A stretch of DNA of 64,000 bases, taken from positions 62,001 to 126,000 of the forward strand of contig JAUHYQ010000001.1 in NCBI GenBank assembly GCA_030426355.1, in the 5' to 3' direction. Under the pieces are notes generated by a model. That model did no database searches, was not told the origin of the DNA, and saw nothing but the letters and a program-made list of their open reading frames with translations. The stretch is from Gammaproteobacteria bacterium. Lineage in GTDB: Bacteria > Pseudomonadota > Gammaproteobacteria > Steroidobacterales > GCA-2729495. The position numbers and the translations under genes are program-made. Positions within the stretch are counted from its first letter, which is position 1, and each line of letters starts with the position of its first letter. Shown here piece by piece: positions 47,249 through 58,515 of the stretch.

Positions 47249-48411
47249 AATTCCTCCGGCGACAGCGCACGCAGGTGCGTAACAGCGCGGCGAAAGGACG
47301 TAATTGCCTGCTGAATATCGTCAGGCTGCGTAAACCTGCCGAGGCTGAAGCGTAACGATGCCTCCGCCAGAACGTCCGGCCGGCCCAATGCCCGCAGCAC
47401 GTAAGACGGTTCGCCAGTGGCCGAATTGCAGGCCGAACCACTGGTCACGGCAAGGTCGTCAACCGCGAAACGCAGACTCTCGCCCTCCACGCCCGCAACG
47501 CTGACAGTCAGGATGGAAGCGATGCGCTGCTCCGGATGTCCGTTAAGAAGAATGCCTGGTAAGTCATTGATACCTGACCAAAGATTGTCACGCAATGTCA
47601 GGATACGCTGCACCTCTTCCGCCATCTCCAGTTGCAGCAAGCGCGCTGTTTCACCCATACCGACGATCTGATGCACCGGCAGAGTTCCCGGGCGCATACC
47701 GCGCTGCTGTCCGCCACCAAACAGTATTGGTTCAACCCGCTTGACGGTCGCCGCGTTTAACACCAGAGCACCCACACCCTTGGGTCCGCAGGCTTTATGC
47801 GCATTCAGGGTCAGCAGGTCAACATATTGCGCCTGCATATCAAGCGGCAGCTTACCGGCGCTTTGCACCGCATCCACATGAAAGAGGATGCCGGCTGCCC
47901 GACACAAAGCACCAATCGCCGCAATATCCTGCACTACGCCTGTTTCATTGTTCGCGTGCATGATCGAAACCAGCACCGTGTCCGCTCGCAGCGCGGCAGA
48001 CACCGCCGCCGGCTCAATCAAACCCATTTCCGTCGGTTGCAGGTAGGTTACCTCGTACCCGTGTCGCTGCAGCTCTGCGCACGCCCCCAATACCGCCTTG
48101 TGCTCAGTGGCGGCAGTCACCACGTGACGCCCCTGCGCTTGCCGGTAACGCGCCCCGCCAATAACACCCAGGTTATCGGACTCGGTCGCGCCGGATGTCC
48201 AGACCACGTAGTCCGGATTCGCGTTAACCAGGGCCGCGACCTCGGCAGCCGCCTGCTCTATTGCCGCTGCCGCAGTCCGACCAAAAACATGGGTAACCGA
48301 CGCAGGATTGCCGAAACCGCTTTGATGCCCCATGACCTCGAGCATACGCTGCCGAACGCGCGGATCCATCGGCGTGGTCGCGGCATAATCCAGGTAGACC
48401 GGCTTAATCAT
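47245..48411 (-). CDS. iscS: Cysteine desulfurase, IscS family
   Basis: PLP enzyme that releases sulfur from cysteine for Fe-S clusters and tRNA thiolation. The N-terminus is VYLDYAATTPMDPRVRQRM; the PLP lysine is in LNAHKACGPKGVGAL, Asp in HVDAVQSAGKLP, and the persulfide Cys in VTSGSACNSATGEPSY, a long flexible loop as in group I enzymes. At 388 residues it is slightly shorter than E. coli IscS (404). The C-terminal IscU-contact tail lacks the usual ...EWAHH ending. It overlaps trmJ by eight bases, and no iscR is present. Confidence 0.93.
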   Translation of the reverse strand: MIKPVYLDYAATTPMDPRVRQRMLEVMGHQSGFGNPASVTHVFGRTAAAAIEQAAAEVAALVNANPDYVVWTSGATESDNLGVIGGARYRQAQGRHVVTAATEHKAVLGACAELQRHGYEVTYLQPTEMGLIEPAAVSAALRADTVLVSIMHANNETGVVQDIAAIGALCRAAGILFHVDAVQSAGKLPLDMQAQYVDLLTLNAHKACGPKGVGALVLNAATVKRVEPILFGGGQQRGMRPGTLPVHQIVGMGETARLLQLEMAEEVQRILTLRDNLWSGINDLPGILLNGHPEQRIASILTVSVAGVEGESLRFAVDDLAVTSGSACNSATGEPSYVLRALGRPDVLAEASLRFSLGRFTQPDDIQQAITSFRRAVTHLRALSPEEL

Positions 48412-49132
48412 TTTCAGGCTCGTCTATATGCCTTTCTGCCGCGGCCAGCACGCCGCGCAAAATGCCCAATTCATTGACGTCCGGCCGGGCGCGGTTAAAC
48501 AATCGCCGCAGCTTGCGCTCCAGTTGACGCGGATTATCCGGGTTCAAAAACCCGCTACTGACCATGAGCCTGAGCAAATGCTCATAAAATAACTCCATAT
48601 CCGCACCGGTGGCCGGTGGAAACTCAGGCGGTTGCGGCGACTGAAACTCCCCCATGGCAAAGCGCAGTTCATAGGCGACCAGCTGTACGGCCGATGCCAG
48701 ATTCAGGGAGCTGTATTCGGGGTTCGCGGGGATGTAGACCAATGCATTACAAAGATCCATCTGTTCGTTGGACAAGCCCGATCGCTCGGTACCAAACACA
48801 ATGGCGACAGGCCCTGTGCTGGCTATTTCAAGACACTGGGCGGCGCATTCACGTGGGTTGAGTTCTGGCCAGCGAAGCTTGCGGCGTCGGGCACTGCTGC
48901 CGTAAACGATACGGCAATCTGCGACGGCCTCCTGCAGAGTATCCACGACGCGCGCTTTGGCGAGCACGTCCACGGCTCCGGAAGCGCGGGCATCCGCCTC
49001 TGCGCTCGGAAAGTCTTGCGGATCAACCAGCACCAGATCGCTGAAACCCATGGTTTTGATAGCTCGCGCGGCGGCCCCTATGTTGCCGGGGTGACTGGTC
49101 TCACACAGCACGAAACGAATCGGAAAACTCAT
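48404..49132 (-). CDS. trmJ: tRNA (cytidine/uridine-2'-O-)-methyltransferase TrmJ
   Basis: SPOUT-knot methyltransferase for position 32 of tRNAs. Knot motifs are FVLCETSHPGNIGAAARAIK, GPVAIVFGTERSGLSNEQMD and YSSLNLASAVQLVAYELR. The C-terminal helical domain (MELFYEHLLRLMVSSGFL) completes 242 residues. Divergent from suhB as in E. coli, it directly precedes the iscS gene. Confidence 0.94.
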   Translation of the reverse strand: MSFPIRFVLCETSHPGNIGAAARAIKTMGFSDLVLVDPQDFPSAEADARASGAVDVLAKARVVDTLQEAVADCRIVYGSSARRRKLRWPELNPRECAAQCLEIASTGPVAIVFGTERSGLSNEQMDLCNALVYIPANPEYSSLNLASAVQLVAYELRFAMGEFQSPQPPEFPPATGADMELFYEHLLRLMVSSGFLNPDNPRQLERKLRRLFNRARPDVNELGILRGVLAAAERHIDEPEND

Positions 49133-49211
49133 ATCGATTTTGTTATTCTACCGCGCCTCTCGCCCCTTGCTCATCCTAAACTGACCCTGTACACAACCGC
49201 GGCTCACTCTT

Positions 49212-49994
49212 ATGCAAGCATTTCTAAACACCGCTATCAAAGCCGCCCGTGATGCTGCCGGCGTGGTGATGCGCTACTCACGGCGGGTGCACCAGCTGGA
49301 TGTGCGCAGTAAATCGCGAAATGAACTGGTCACACAAGTTGACGTCATGGCCGAAGAACTCATTGTGGCCAACATCCGCGAACGCTACCCGGACCACGCC
49401 ATACTCGGTGAAGAAGGCGGTCAGCAGGGCCATGGGGACATTGTCTGGATAATTGATCCACTGGACGGAACGACCAACTACCTGAGCGGCTTTCCGATGT
49501 TTGCAGTTTCCATTGGGGTGCAAGTGAAGGGCCGCATGGAAGTTGGCGTGGTATACGACCCTAACCGCGAAGAACTGTTCACCGCCTTGCGTGGCGGTGG
49601 GGCCATGCTGGATGACCGAAAATTGCGCATGGATCCGAAAAAATCCCTCGAAGGCGCGCTGATCGGCACCGGCTTCCCGTACCGCATGAACGACAAGTGG
49701 ATGGAGCAGTACCTGAATCAGTTTCGTGCCGTGATGCAAGTAGCCGGCGACGTGCGGCGCCCCGGCTCCGCGGCCCTTGACCTCTGCTACCTTGCCGCTG
49801 GCCGGCTGGATGGCTTCTGGGAATTTGGCCTGCAACCCTGGGATATCGCCGCCGGCTCACTGATCGTGCGCGAAGCGGGCGGAATTATCAGCAGCATCAC
49901 CGATGACGGTGACTTCATGGAAACCGGCAACCTGATCGCCGGGCCGCTCAAGCTGCATGGCGAACTGGAAAAGCTGCTAAAAGAGCACCTCTGA
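49212..49994 (+). CDS. suhB: Inositol-1-monophosphatase / Nus-complex protein SuhB
   Basis: Lithium-sensitive phosphatase-fold protein that also joins the rRNA antitermination complex. Metal-binding motifs are AILGEEGG, WIIDPLDGTTNYLSGFP and LQPWDIAAGSLIVREAGG. At 260 residues it matches E. coli (267). It converges on secF. Confidence 0.95.
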   Translation: MQAFLNTAIKAARDAAGVVMRYSRRVHQLDVRSKSRNELVTQVDVMAEELIVANIRERYPDHAILGEEGGQQGHGDIVWIIDPLDGTTNYLSGFPMFAVSIGVQVKGRMEVGVVYDPNREELFTALRGGGAMLDDRKLRMDPKKSLEGALIGTGFPYRMNDKWMEQYLNQFRAVMQVAGDVRRPGSAALDLCYLAAGRLDGFWEFGLQPWDIAAGSLIVREAGGIISSITDDGDFMETGNLIAGPLKLHGELEKLLKEHL

Positions 49995-50026
49995 ACTAAG
50001 TTAGCTCGTCGCCGCGCGAATCGCGA

Positions 50027-50959
50027 TCAGGGAAGCTCGTCGATCAGGTCTTCTTTCTTCGGCACCATCAGGTCTTGCGGAGTCACGTTAAGCGCCAGCG
50101 CCACAATCGTGGCAGTGTAAATTGACGAGTAAGTACCCACGACAATGCCGAAAATCAGCGCCGTGGAGAAACCTCGCACCGCCTCGCCGCCAAGCAAAAA
50201 TAACGAGGCCAGCACCAACAATGTGGTGCCGCTGGTAATAATCGAACGCGCCAACATCTGATTGATAGACGTATTGGCTATCTCCATCGCGGTGCCCTTG
50301 CGCACACCGCGAAAATTCTCGCGAATACGGTCAAACACCACGATCGTGTCATTCAGTGAATAACCAATCACTGCCAGCACTGCCGCAAGCACCGAAAGGT
50401 CGAACGGCAATTGGAAAATTGAGAACAAACCCATCGTGATAATGACGTCATGAATCAGCGCCGCTACCGCACCCACCGCAAATTTCCACTGAAAGCGCAG
50501 CATGATGTAGGCGAGGATCATTAACAGGGCAAAAATCATCGCCGTACCGCCCCGCTCGGCCAGTTCTTCGCCCACTTGGGGGCCGACAAACTCTACCCGG
50601 CGCAGCTCAACAGAAGCATCGCTTTGACGCAGCAATGACATGATGTCCTCCGCCAGCTTGCCGTTCTCCTCGCCTTCACGCGGCAGCAACCGGATGAGCA
50701 CCTCACTGGCAGCACCAAAATTCTGCACCTGAGCATCAGCAAAGCCGCCGGATCCGAGACTGGTACGAATGCCCGAAAGATCCGCGGCACCGTCATAGCC
50801 GACTTCCACCAGCACGCCACCGGTAAAATCAATACCAAAGTTCAGACCGCGGCCTATCAACGAACCAATAGAAAAGACGATCACTACCAGCGATATGATC
50901 ACGGCCAGTTTGCGCCTGCCCATGAAATCAATATTGTACTTAGCGGTAAGTTGTTTCAT
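50027..50959 (-). CDS. secF: Protein translocase subunit SecF
   Basis: RND-like subunit of SecDF, which drives late steps of protein export with the proton gradient. It has an N-terminal membrane helix, a periplasmic domain starting GRGLNFGIDFTGGVLVEV, and five C-terminal membrane helices including AVLAVIGYSLNDTIVVFDRIREN. At 310 residues it is complete; 14 bases after secD. Confidence 0.95.
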   Translation of the reverse strand: MKQLTAKYNIDFMGRRKLAVIISLVVIVFSIGSLIGRGLNFGIDFTGGVLVEVGYDGAADLSGIRTSLGSGGFADAQVQNFGAASEVLIRLLPREGEENGKLAEDIMSLLRQSDASVELRRVEFVGPQVGEELAERGGTAMIFALLMILAYIMLRFQWKFAVGAVAALIHDVIITMGLFSIFQLPFDLSVLAAVLAVIGYSLNDTIVVFDRIRENFRGVRKGTAMEIANTSINQMLARSIITSGTTLLVLASLFLLGGEAVRGFSTALIFGIVVGTYSSIYTATIVALALNVTPQDLMVPKKEDLIDELP

Positions 50960-50973
50960 TTAATGACTCCGGC

Positions 50974-52827
50974 CTAAATTGCAAGCTTCTGCAGATTGCG
51001 GCCACCGAAAAACAAGTTCACCAGCGTGCGCGTGCCGATGATGGAAGTAAACATTGACGTGACGATGCCAACCGAAAGAGTGATCGCAAAGCCCTTGATG
51101 GGGCCAGTACCAAAAGCGAACAACACGACAGCAGCAATTAACGTTGTCACGTTGGCATCTGCAATGGTGGATAGCGCTTTTTCATACCCGGCAGCGATAC
51201 TGGCTTGCGGGGAATTGCCGTTACGTATCTCTTCGCGTATGCGCTCGAATATCAGCACGTTGGCATCCACAGCCATACCGACTGTCAGCACGATACCGGC
51301 GATGCCTGGCAACGTCAGCGATGCCTGCAACAATGAAAGCACCGCAACCATAAGCACAAGGTTTGCGCACAAGGCGAGATCGGCAATCAAACCAAAAACC
51401 TTGTAATACAGCGCCATGAATACGACGACTAACGCAAACCCGATGACAATGGCACTTATACCGCTATCAATATTTTGCTGGCCTAGGCTCGGGCCGATAG
51501 TGCGTTCCTCGACTTTGTAGACCGGCGCAGCCAGAGCGCCGGCACGCAACAACAAAGCGAGATCACGAGCTTCAAGAACGTCGAGGCCGGTAATCTGGAA
51601 ACGACTGCTGAATATGCCCTGAATGGTCGCGACATTAATGACTTCTCGCTCGACACGAGTGACCTGCTCGGTCTTGCCGTCACGTTCAACGTCTTCGCGC
51701 ACCTGCTCGACAAACAGCACCGCCATGGGTTTGCCAATATTCTCGCGCGTATTGCGCAACATTTCGTCGGCACCTCGAGAGTCAAGCGTAACGTTAACCG
51801 CCGGTTGGCCGTCAACAAATGCCTGACTGGCATCGGTTAGCTGATCTCCGGTAACCACCGCGCCGCGCTTCAGCAACACCGGCTGGCCCTGTCGATCGCG
51901 TTGCAATTCGCAACCCAGCGGTGCACGACCACGACGCTCGGCCTCGAAGGCATTTTCGCCATCACACACCATGCGAAACTCGAGAGTGGCAGTGGCACCG
52001 AGAATACGCTCAGCAGTCGACGGATCTTGCACACCCGGCAACTGCACAACGATGCGGTTGACTCCCTGACGTTGCACCACTGGTTCGGCAACACCGAGCT
52101 CATTTACCCGGCTGCGCAATGTCACGGTATTCTGCTCGATAGCGAAATCCTGCCGCGCGCGCATCTGACTGTCAGTGAGGCGGATTACGAGCTGCTCTTC
52201 GCCACCAATGTCCACGCGACGTACATCCAATGGCTCGTCCATCTCGACAATATCCAGCGCAAGCTCTTCAGCCCTGTCAAGGTTGGCGGCATCGCCAACC
52301 CGAATGCGGATTTCATCACCTGCCACGCGCACGTTGCGGCGGATACGCTCCTGCCGCAGTCGCCGGCTTAAGTCTTCACTCAGTATCTCCAGCCGCTGAT
52401 TAACGGCCGCATCGAGATCCACCTCATATAGAAAATGTACGCCACCGCGCAGATCAAGCCCCAGGCTCATCGGCTGCAGGCCCAATGCACGCACCCACGC
52501 CGGTGTGCGCGGCGCCAACGTCAACGCCACCACATAACCTTTGCTCAGCTTCTCGCGCAGCAATTCGCTGGCACGCAGCTGCTCCTGTACGTCACTGAAA
52601 CGAATTAACAAGCGACCGTCTTCGACATAGGAGGCTGTGGCTGCAATTTTTGCCGTTGCTATCAGGTCACGCGCCTGCTCAACCGTGATTTCCTCAAGCG
52701 CAGCGCCATCATCGCGGCTGACCTGAACCGAGGGGGCCTTGCCATATAAATTGGGCAAAGCAACCAGTGCGCCCAACGCAATAACAGCCGCAACCAGCAA
52801 GTTTGTCCATAAAGAGTAGCGATTCAT
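50974..52827 (-). CDS. secD: Protein translocase subunit SecD
   Basis: Large SecDF subunit (617 residues). It has an N-terminal membrane helix, the signature GLDLRGGVHFLYEVD, periplasmic P1 domain, and a membrane half with IAGIVLTVGMAVDANVLIFERIREE. It lies five bases after yajC, with secF following. Confidence 0.96.
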   Translation of the reverse strand: MNRYSLWTNLLVAAVIALGALVALPNLYGKAPSVQVSRDDGAALEEITVEQARDLIATAKIAATASYVEDGRLLIRFSDVQEQLRASELLREKLSKGYVVALTLAPRTPAWVRALGLQPMSLGLDLRGGVHFLYEVDLDAAVNQRLEILSEDLSRRLRQERIRRNVRVAGDEIRIRVGDAANLDRAEELALDIVEMDEPLDVRRVDIGGEEQLVIRLTDSQMRARQDFAIEQNTVTLRSRVNELGVAEPVVQRQGVNRIVVQLPGVQDPSTAERILGATATLEFRMVCDGENAFEAERRGRAPLGCELQRDRQGQPVLLKRGAVVTGDQLTDASQAFVDGQPAVNVTLDSRGADEMLRNTRENIGKPMAVLFVEQVREDVERDGKTEQVTRVEREVINVATIQGIFSSRFQITGLDVLEARDLALLLRAGALAAPVYKVEERTIGPSLGQQNIDSGISAIVIGFALVVVFMALYYKVFGLIADLALCANLVLMVAVLSLLQASLTLPGIAGIVLTVGMAVDANVLIFERIREEIRNGNSPQASIAAGYEKALSTIADANVTTLIAAVVLFAFGTGPIKGFAITLSVGIVTSMFTSIIGTRTLVNLFFGGRNLQKLAI

Positions 52828-52832
52828 AATGT

Positions 52833-53156
52833 CTAGACCGACTTCAATGTGCCTTTGGGCATCACGGCACTGATGGTATGCCGCTGCACTGTAACAACCA
52901 CGTTGTCGGCCAGTTCTACCCGGACGAAACTCTCTTTGACCTGGGTAACCTTGCCAAGCAATCCACCTGCGGTGGCAACTTCATCGCCCACCGTCAGCGC
53001 CGCCACCATTTCACGGTGCTCTTTCTGTCGCTTGCTCTGCGGACGAATTAACAGGAAATAAAAGACGACAAATATCAACACCAGGGGTAACAGGCTGAGG
53101 AGACCCTCCGGCCCGCCCGCTCCTTGTGCATATGCATTACTGATAAAAAAATCCAT
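52833..53156 (-). CDS. yajC: Preprotein translocase subunit YajC
   Basis: Small single-pass membrane partner of SecDF (107 residues). The helix is LLSLLPLVLIFVVFYFLLIR, followed by PQSKRQKEHREMVAAL and the beta-rich GDEVATAGGLLGKVTQV. Standard order tgt-yajC-secD-secF. Confidence 0.95.
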   Translation of the reverse strand: MDFFISNAYAQGAGGPEGLLSLLPLVLIFVVFYFLLIRPQSKRQKEHREMVAALTVGDEVATAGGLLGKVTQVKESFVRVELADNVVVTVQRHTISAVMPKGTLKSV

Positions 53157-53227
53157 GCGCTGGGAATCCGGCTAAAAACGGCGCGTATTATGGCACAGAA
53201 CGAGCGGCTGTCAGGCCAGTCCTGCTT

Positions 53228-55422
<2,195 letters not shown>

Positions 55423-55467
55423 GGGCGCGCATTGTACCGGCTATAAGATTGCGGGTGGCATTAGCCG

Positions 55468-55496
55468 TAGATTACGGAACCGAAGCGGGCTAGAAT
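55468..55496 (+). promoter_or_regulatory. Promoter of tRNA-Leu
   Basis: TAGAAT at 55491-55496 matches the -10 consensus at five of six, 17 bases after a weak -35 TAGATT. A GC-rich discriminator (CGCGCC) follows, as at stringent stable-RNA promoters. The tRNA begins 42 bases downstream. Confidence 0.5.
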
Positions 55497-55538
55497 CGCG
55501 CCTCGCCTGACCCACCGAGCGAACTCGGATGACAGTAT

Positions 55539-55625
55539 GCCGGGATGGCGGAATTGGTAGACGCAGCGGACTCAAAATCCGCCGGTGGCAACACCTTGGG
55601 GGTTCAAGTCCCCCTCCCGGTACCA
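55539..55625 (+). tRNA. tRNA-Leu (CAA)
   Basis: Plus-strand class II tRNA of 87 nt with encoded CCA. The acceptor GCCGGGA pairs with TCCCGGT (first pair G-U). The anticodon stem GCGGA/TCCGC encloses CTCAAAA, anticodon CAA, reading UUG. The variable arm and the T-loop GGTTCAAGTCC are clear. Confidence 0.97.
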
Positions 55626-55635
55626 GCTTTCTGTG

Positions 55636-56202
55636 ATGACAGACTCAGCCAGACAACGTCCCCTTGGACGCCGCCAGCAGTTCTGCAGTCAATGCGGGCA
55701 TGGCTTGCGTGTCGAAATCCCGGCCGGCGATTATCAACTCCGCTACACCTGTAATGCCTGCGCCACCGTGCACTACGAGAACCCCAAGCTGGTCGTCGGC
55801 TGCGTGCCCGTGCACGAAGGTCGGATTCTGCTGTGCAAACGTGCCATCGAACCCCGCCTCGGATTCTGGACCCTGCCCGCCGGATTCATGGAACTCGGGG
55901 AGTCAATGTCACAGGGAGCCGCACGCGAAACTCTTGAAGAGGCCTGTGCGGAAGTTGTCATCGAAGATTTATTGGCCAGCGTAAATGTCTTGTCGGCCGG
56001 ACAGGTGCACGTATTTTTTCGCGCCGCCCTGCCCGAACCGCTGTTCGCGGCCGGCGCAGAAAGCCTTGAGGTGCGCCTGGTGGCCCCAAAAGACATTCCG
56101 TGGGGCGAACTGGCGTTTACCAGTAACCGCATTGCGCTGGAACAATACCTGTTGCAGCGCTCTGCGGGCCGGCACTTCGTCTGGACAGGCAACAGCATTT
56201 AA
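55636..56202 (+). CDS. Zinc-ribbon Nudix hydrolase
   Basis: A 188-residue protein with an N-terminal zinc ribbon (FCSQCGHGL and TCNACATVHYENPK) and a Nudix fold. The Nudix box runs GFMELGESMSQGAA then RETLEEACAEV; the usual Gly near its end is Cys, but the metal-binding Glu residues are intact. Proteins of this layout hydrolyse ADP-ribose or related dinucleotides. It starts ten bases after the tRNA-Leu gene, so it is probably read through from the tRNA promoter. The frame open from 55585 lies inside the tRNA and is not the start. Confidence 0.85.
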   Translation: MTDSARQRPLGRRQQFCSQCGHGLRVEIPAGDYQLRYTCNACATVHYENPKLVVGCVPVHEGRILLCKRAIEPRLGFWTLPAGFMELGESMSQGAARETLEEACAEVVIEDLLASVNVLSAGQVHVFFRAALPEPLFAAGAESLEVRLVAPKDIPWGELAFTSNRIALEQYLLQRSAGRHFVWTGNSI

Positions 56203-56227
56203 ACGCTTTAATTTTAGGTTTGTAGCG

Positions 56228-56248
56228 GCTAAAGTAGCGCGCTTTAGC
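56228..56248. promoter_or_regulatory. Inverted repeat upstream of fdxA
   Basis: GCTAAAG-TAGCGCG-CTTTAGC has perfect seven-base arms and lies 26-46 bases before the fdxA start. It may be an operator or part of the leader; no known consensus is matched. Confidence 0.35.
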
Positions 56249-56274
56249 GGAACCGACACACTCAGGAGACACCC

Positions 56275-56598
56275 GTGACATTTGTCGTTACCGAAAATTG
56301 CATTCGCTGCAAATACATGGATTGCGTGGAAGTATGCCCAGTGGACTGTTTCCACGAGGGTCCGAACATGCTCGTTATCGACCCGGAAGAATGCATAGAC
56401 TGCACGCTGTGCGAACCCGAGTGCCCCTCTGAAGCGATTTATGCGGACGACGAGGTTCCTGCCGAGCACCAACACTTTATTGCACTGAACGCAGAGCTCT
56501 CGCAGGAATGGCCCGTCATTACCGAAATCGGTAACGTCCCCGAAGACGCTGACGAGTGGAAGGACAAACCCGATAAATTTAAATTGCTGCAGCGCTAG
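56275..56598 (+). CDS. fdxA: Seven-iron ferredoxin (FdxA type)
   Basis: Small electron carrier with one 3Fe-4S and one 4Fe-4S cluster. Ligand segments are [20 protein letters not shown] and [20 protein letters not shown], then the long C-terminal extension of Azotobacter-type FdI. At 107 residues it is typical. It starts with GTG and has AGGAG upstream. It is convergent with dsbC; a GGATACC/GGTATCC hairpin covers the junction at 56631-56648. Confidence 0.93.
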   Translation: MTFVVTENCIRCKYMDCVEVCPVDCFHEGPNMLVIDPEECIDCTLCEPECPSEAIYADDEVPAEHQHFIALNAELSQEWPVITEIGNVPEDADEWKDKPDKFKLLQR

Positions 56599-56638
56599 TC
56601 GCCAGCAGCTTAAGCACCTGGGGAGCGATAGGATACCG

Positions 56639-57373
56639 TCAGGTATCCCCTTGCAGAATTTGCAGCAGTTCGTCCGGCGAGCGATAACCCACAATCAGTC
56701 GACCGCTTGACGTTAAGAGCGCGGGCGTACCGGTCAATCCCAGATCCTGCACCACCTTGTAGTGCTCGGCGACGATGGACGCATCGCACGGCTTATTGGT
56801 ACTGAAGTCCTGATTGTTTTTTGCTTTGGTCAGCGCATCCCGACGGTCTTCAGCACACCACACATCTTGCGCCTTACGCCAACTCTCCGTAGCAGGGCCG
56901 CTGCGCGGGAAAAAGACATAGCGGATGCTGATGCCGTTGTCGTTATAGCCCTGAATATCTTGGTGTAACTTGCGGCAATAGCCGCAATCAATATCCGTGA
57001 ATACCAGAACCTCGGCGATCGGATCTTCAGCAGGAAACACGATGGACCGATCATCACCGAAGCGATCGAAGTACGGCTGACGAGCGGATTCTTTCGCCAC
57101 CTCGCTCAGGTTCTTTTTAGAAACGATGTCATACAACTCGCCCTGCAAAAGGAATTTACCGTCTTCAGACAGGTAGAAAATATCTGCACCAACCATCATT
57201 TCAAGAAGGCCCTCGACCGGTGCCGGCCTGATGTCCGTAATTTCAATAGTCGGAAACAAGGCCTGAGCAAACTTGTACTTTTCAGGCAATTCATCGGCCG
57301 ACCAGGCAGCAAAGGAAACCAGTAGACTGCCAGTCAGGACGAGAGTTGCCCGGAGCGAATAAAAAGAATTCAT
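56639..57373 (-). CDS. dsbC: Thiol:disulfide interchange protein DsbC
   Basis: Periplasmic disulfide isomerase. The signal peptide ends AAWSA near residue 26. The N-terminal dimerisation domain precedes a thioredoxin-fold domain with the active site FTDIDCGYCRKLH and cis-Pro GLTGTPALLTSSG. At 244 residues it matches the family. It follows xerD, as in E. coli xerD-dsbC, but the terminator between them suggests separate transcription. Confidence 0.94.
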   Translation of the reverse strand: MNSFYSLRATLVLTGSLLVSFAAWSADELPEKYKFAQALFPTIEITDIRPAPVEGLLEMMVGADIFYLSEDGKFLLQGELYDIVSKKNLSEVAKESARQPYFDRFGDDRSIVFPAEDPIAEVLVFTDIDCGYCRKLHQDIQGYNDNGISIRYVFFPRSGPATESWRKAQDVWCAEDRRDALTKAKNNQDFSTNKPCDASIVAEHYKVVQDLGLTGTPALLTSSGRLIVGYRSPDELLQILQGDT

Positions 57374-57520
57374 AAAGACCTATCCAAAAAAAATCAGAAT
57401 CGTGAGCGTTTGACACCACGCTGTGGCTCATGTTCCCCGCCTGGCATGCGAATTCAACGATTGCGGGCGAAGCCGATACTACCATGCGGCTTATTACAAA
57501 TTAGCGACCGTATCGCGAAC

Positions 57521-57553
57521 AAAAAACCCGGCTTGCCGTTAGCGCACCGGGTT
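57521..57553 (-). terminator. Rho-independent terminator after xerD
   Basis: On the minus strand AACCCGG (57547-57553) pairs with CCGGGTT (57525-57531), followed directly by TTTT. It lies 24 bases after the xerD stop. Confidence 0.8.
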
Positions 57554-57576
57554 CAGACAAATCAGACCAGCCTCAG

Positions 57577-58515
57577 CTAGCCGCGTGGATGATGCTGCGT
57601 ATGCAGCTCTTTCATGCGGGCACGGGCAACATGGGTGTATATCTGGGTGGTCGAAAGATCGCTATGGCCCAACAACATCTGCACGACGCGCAAATCGGCG
57701 CCGTTATTCAGCAAATGCGTCGCAAACGCGTGGCGCAGTGTGTGCGGCGACATCTTGCTGCTGATACCGGCCTGCTTTGAATATCGCTTAATGATGTGCC
57801 AGAAAGCCTGGCGGGTCATACGATCACCGCGACGAGTAGGGAACAAATAATCCGTCTGACGCTCAAGCAGAATCTCGCCGCGAGGGCCGACAATAAAGTC
57901 GCGCAACCAGTTCTGTGCCTCTTCGCCTAAGGGGATAAGTCGCTCGCGACCGCCCTTACCGACGATGCGTGCAACACCCTGGTTTAAATTTATTTCGCTC
58001 TGCTTAAGGTTTATCAGCTCGGTAACGCGCAACCCGGTCGCATACAATACTTCGAGCATGGTGCGATCACGATGCCCCAGCGGGTCATTCACTTCGGGCG
58101 CGGCCAGCAGGGATTCAACTTCGCCCTCGGATAACGATTGCGGCAGTGAGCGGCCGATGCGCGGCATTTCGATCTTGACGGTCGGATCATCCTTGATCAT
58201 GCCTTCGCGCAACAGAAAACGGTAAAAACGGCGGAAACTGGATAATTGCCGGGCGGTTGAGCGCGGTTTGGCGCCCTGCTCGGAGCGATGCGCGATAAAC
58301 GCCAGCAGATCGCTGCGCGTCGCGTATATAAGACTGACGTCGCGTTCTGCTAACCAGCGGCGGAGTGCAACCAGATCGGCCCGATAGGCGCCCAGCGTGT
58401 TGGCTGACAGCCCGCGTTCCATCCAGATTGCATCGAGAAACTTATCGATGATGGCCTCGGATGAATTAGAAGCAGATGCTTCATTTTCAACAGATTTATT
58501 TAATATGTCGGACAT
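57577..58515 (-). CDS. xerD: Site-specific tyrosine recombinase XerD
   Basis: Resolves chromosome dimers at dif with XerC. The SAM-like N-domain (FLDAIWMERGLSANTLGAYR) precedes the catalytic domain with Arg in YATGLRVTELINL, Lys in VGKGGRERLIPL, HTLRHAFATHLL, LLGHSDLSTTQIYTHV (His and Tyr nucleophile). At 312 residues it is slightly longer than E. coli XerD (298), with an extra polar N-terminus. XerD rather than XerC is supported by dsbC linkage. Confidence 0.94.
   Translation of the reverse strand: MSDILNKSVENEASASNSSEAIIDKFLDAIWMERGLSANTLGAYRADLVALRRWLAERDVSLIYATRSDLLAFIAHRSEQGAKPRSTARQLSSFRRFYRFLLREGMIKDDPTVKIEMPRIGRSLPQSLSEGEVESLLAAPEVNDPLGHRDRTMLEVLYATGLRVTELINLKQSEINLNQGVARIVGKGGRERLIPLGEEAQNWLRDFIVGPRGEILLERQTDYLFPTRRGDRMTRQAFWHIIKRYSKQAGISSKMSPHTLRHAFATHLLNNGADLRVVQMLLGHSDLSTTQIYTHVARARMKELHTQHHPRG

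Noticed and set aside
47797-48477. Plus-strand frame of 226 codons antisense to iscS
   Set aside because: Shadow frame; iscS residues are clear on the minus strand.
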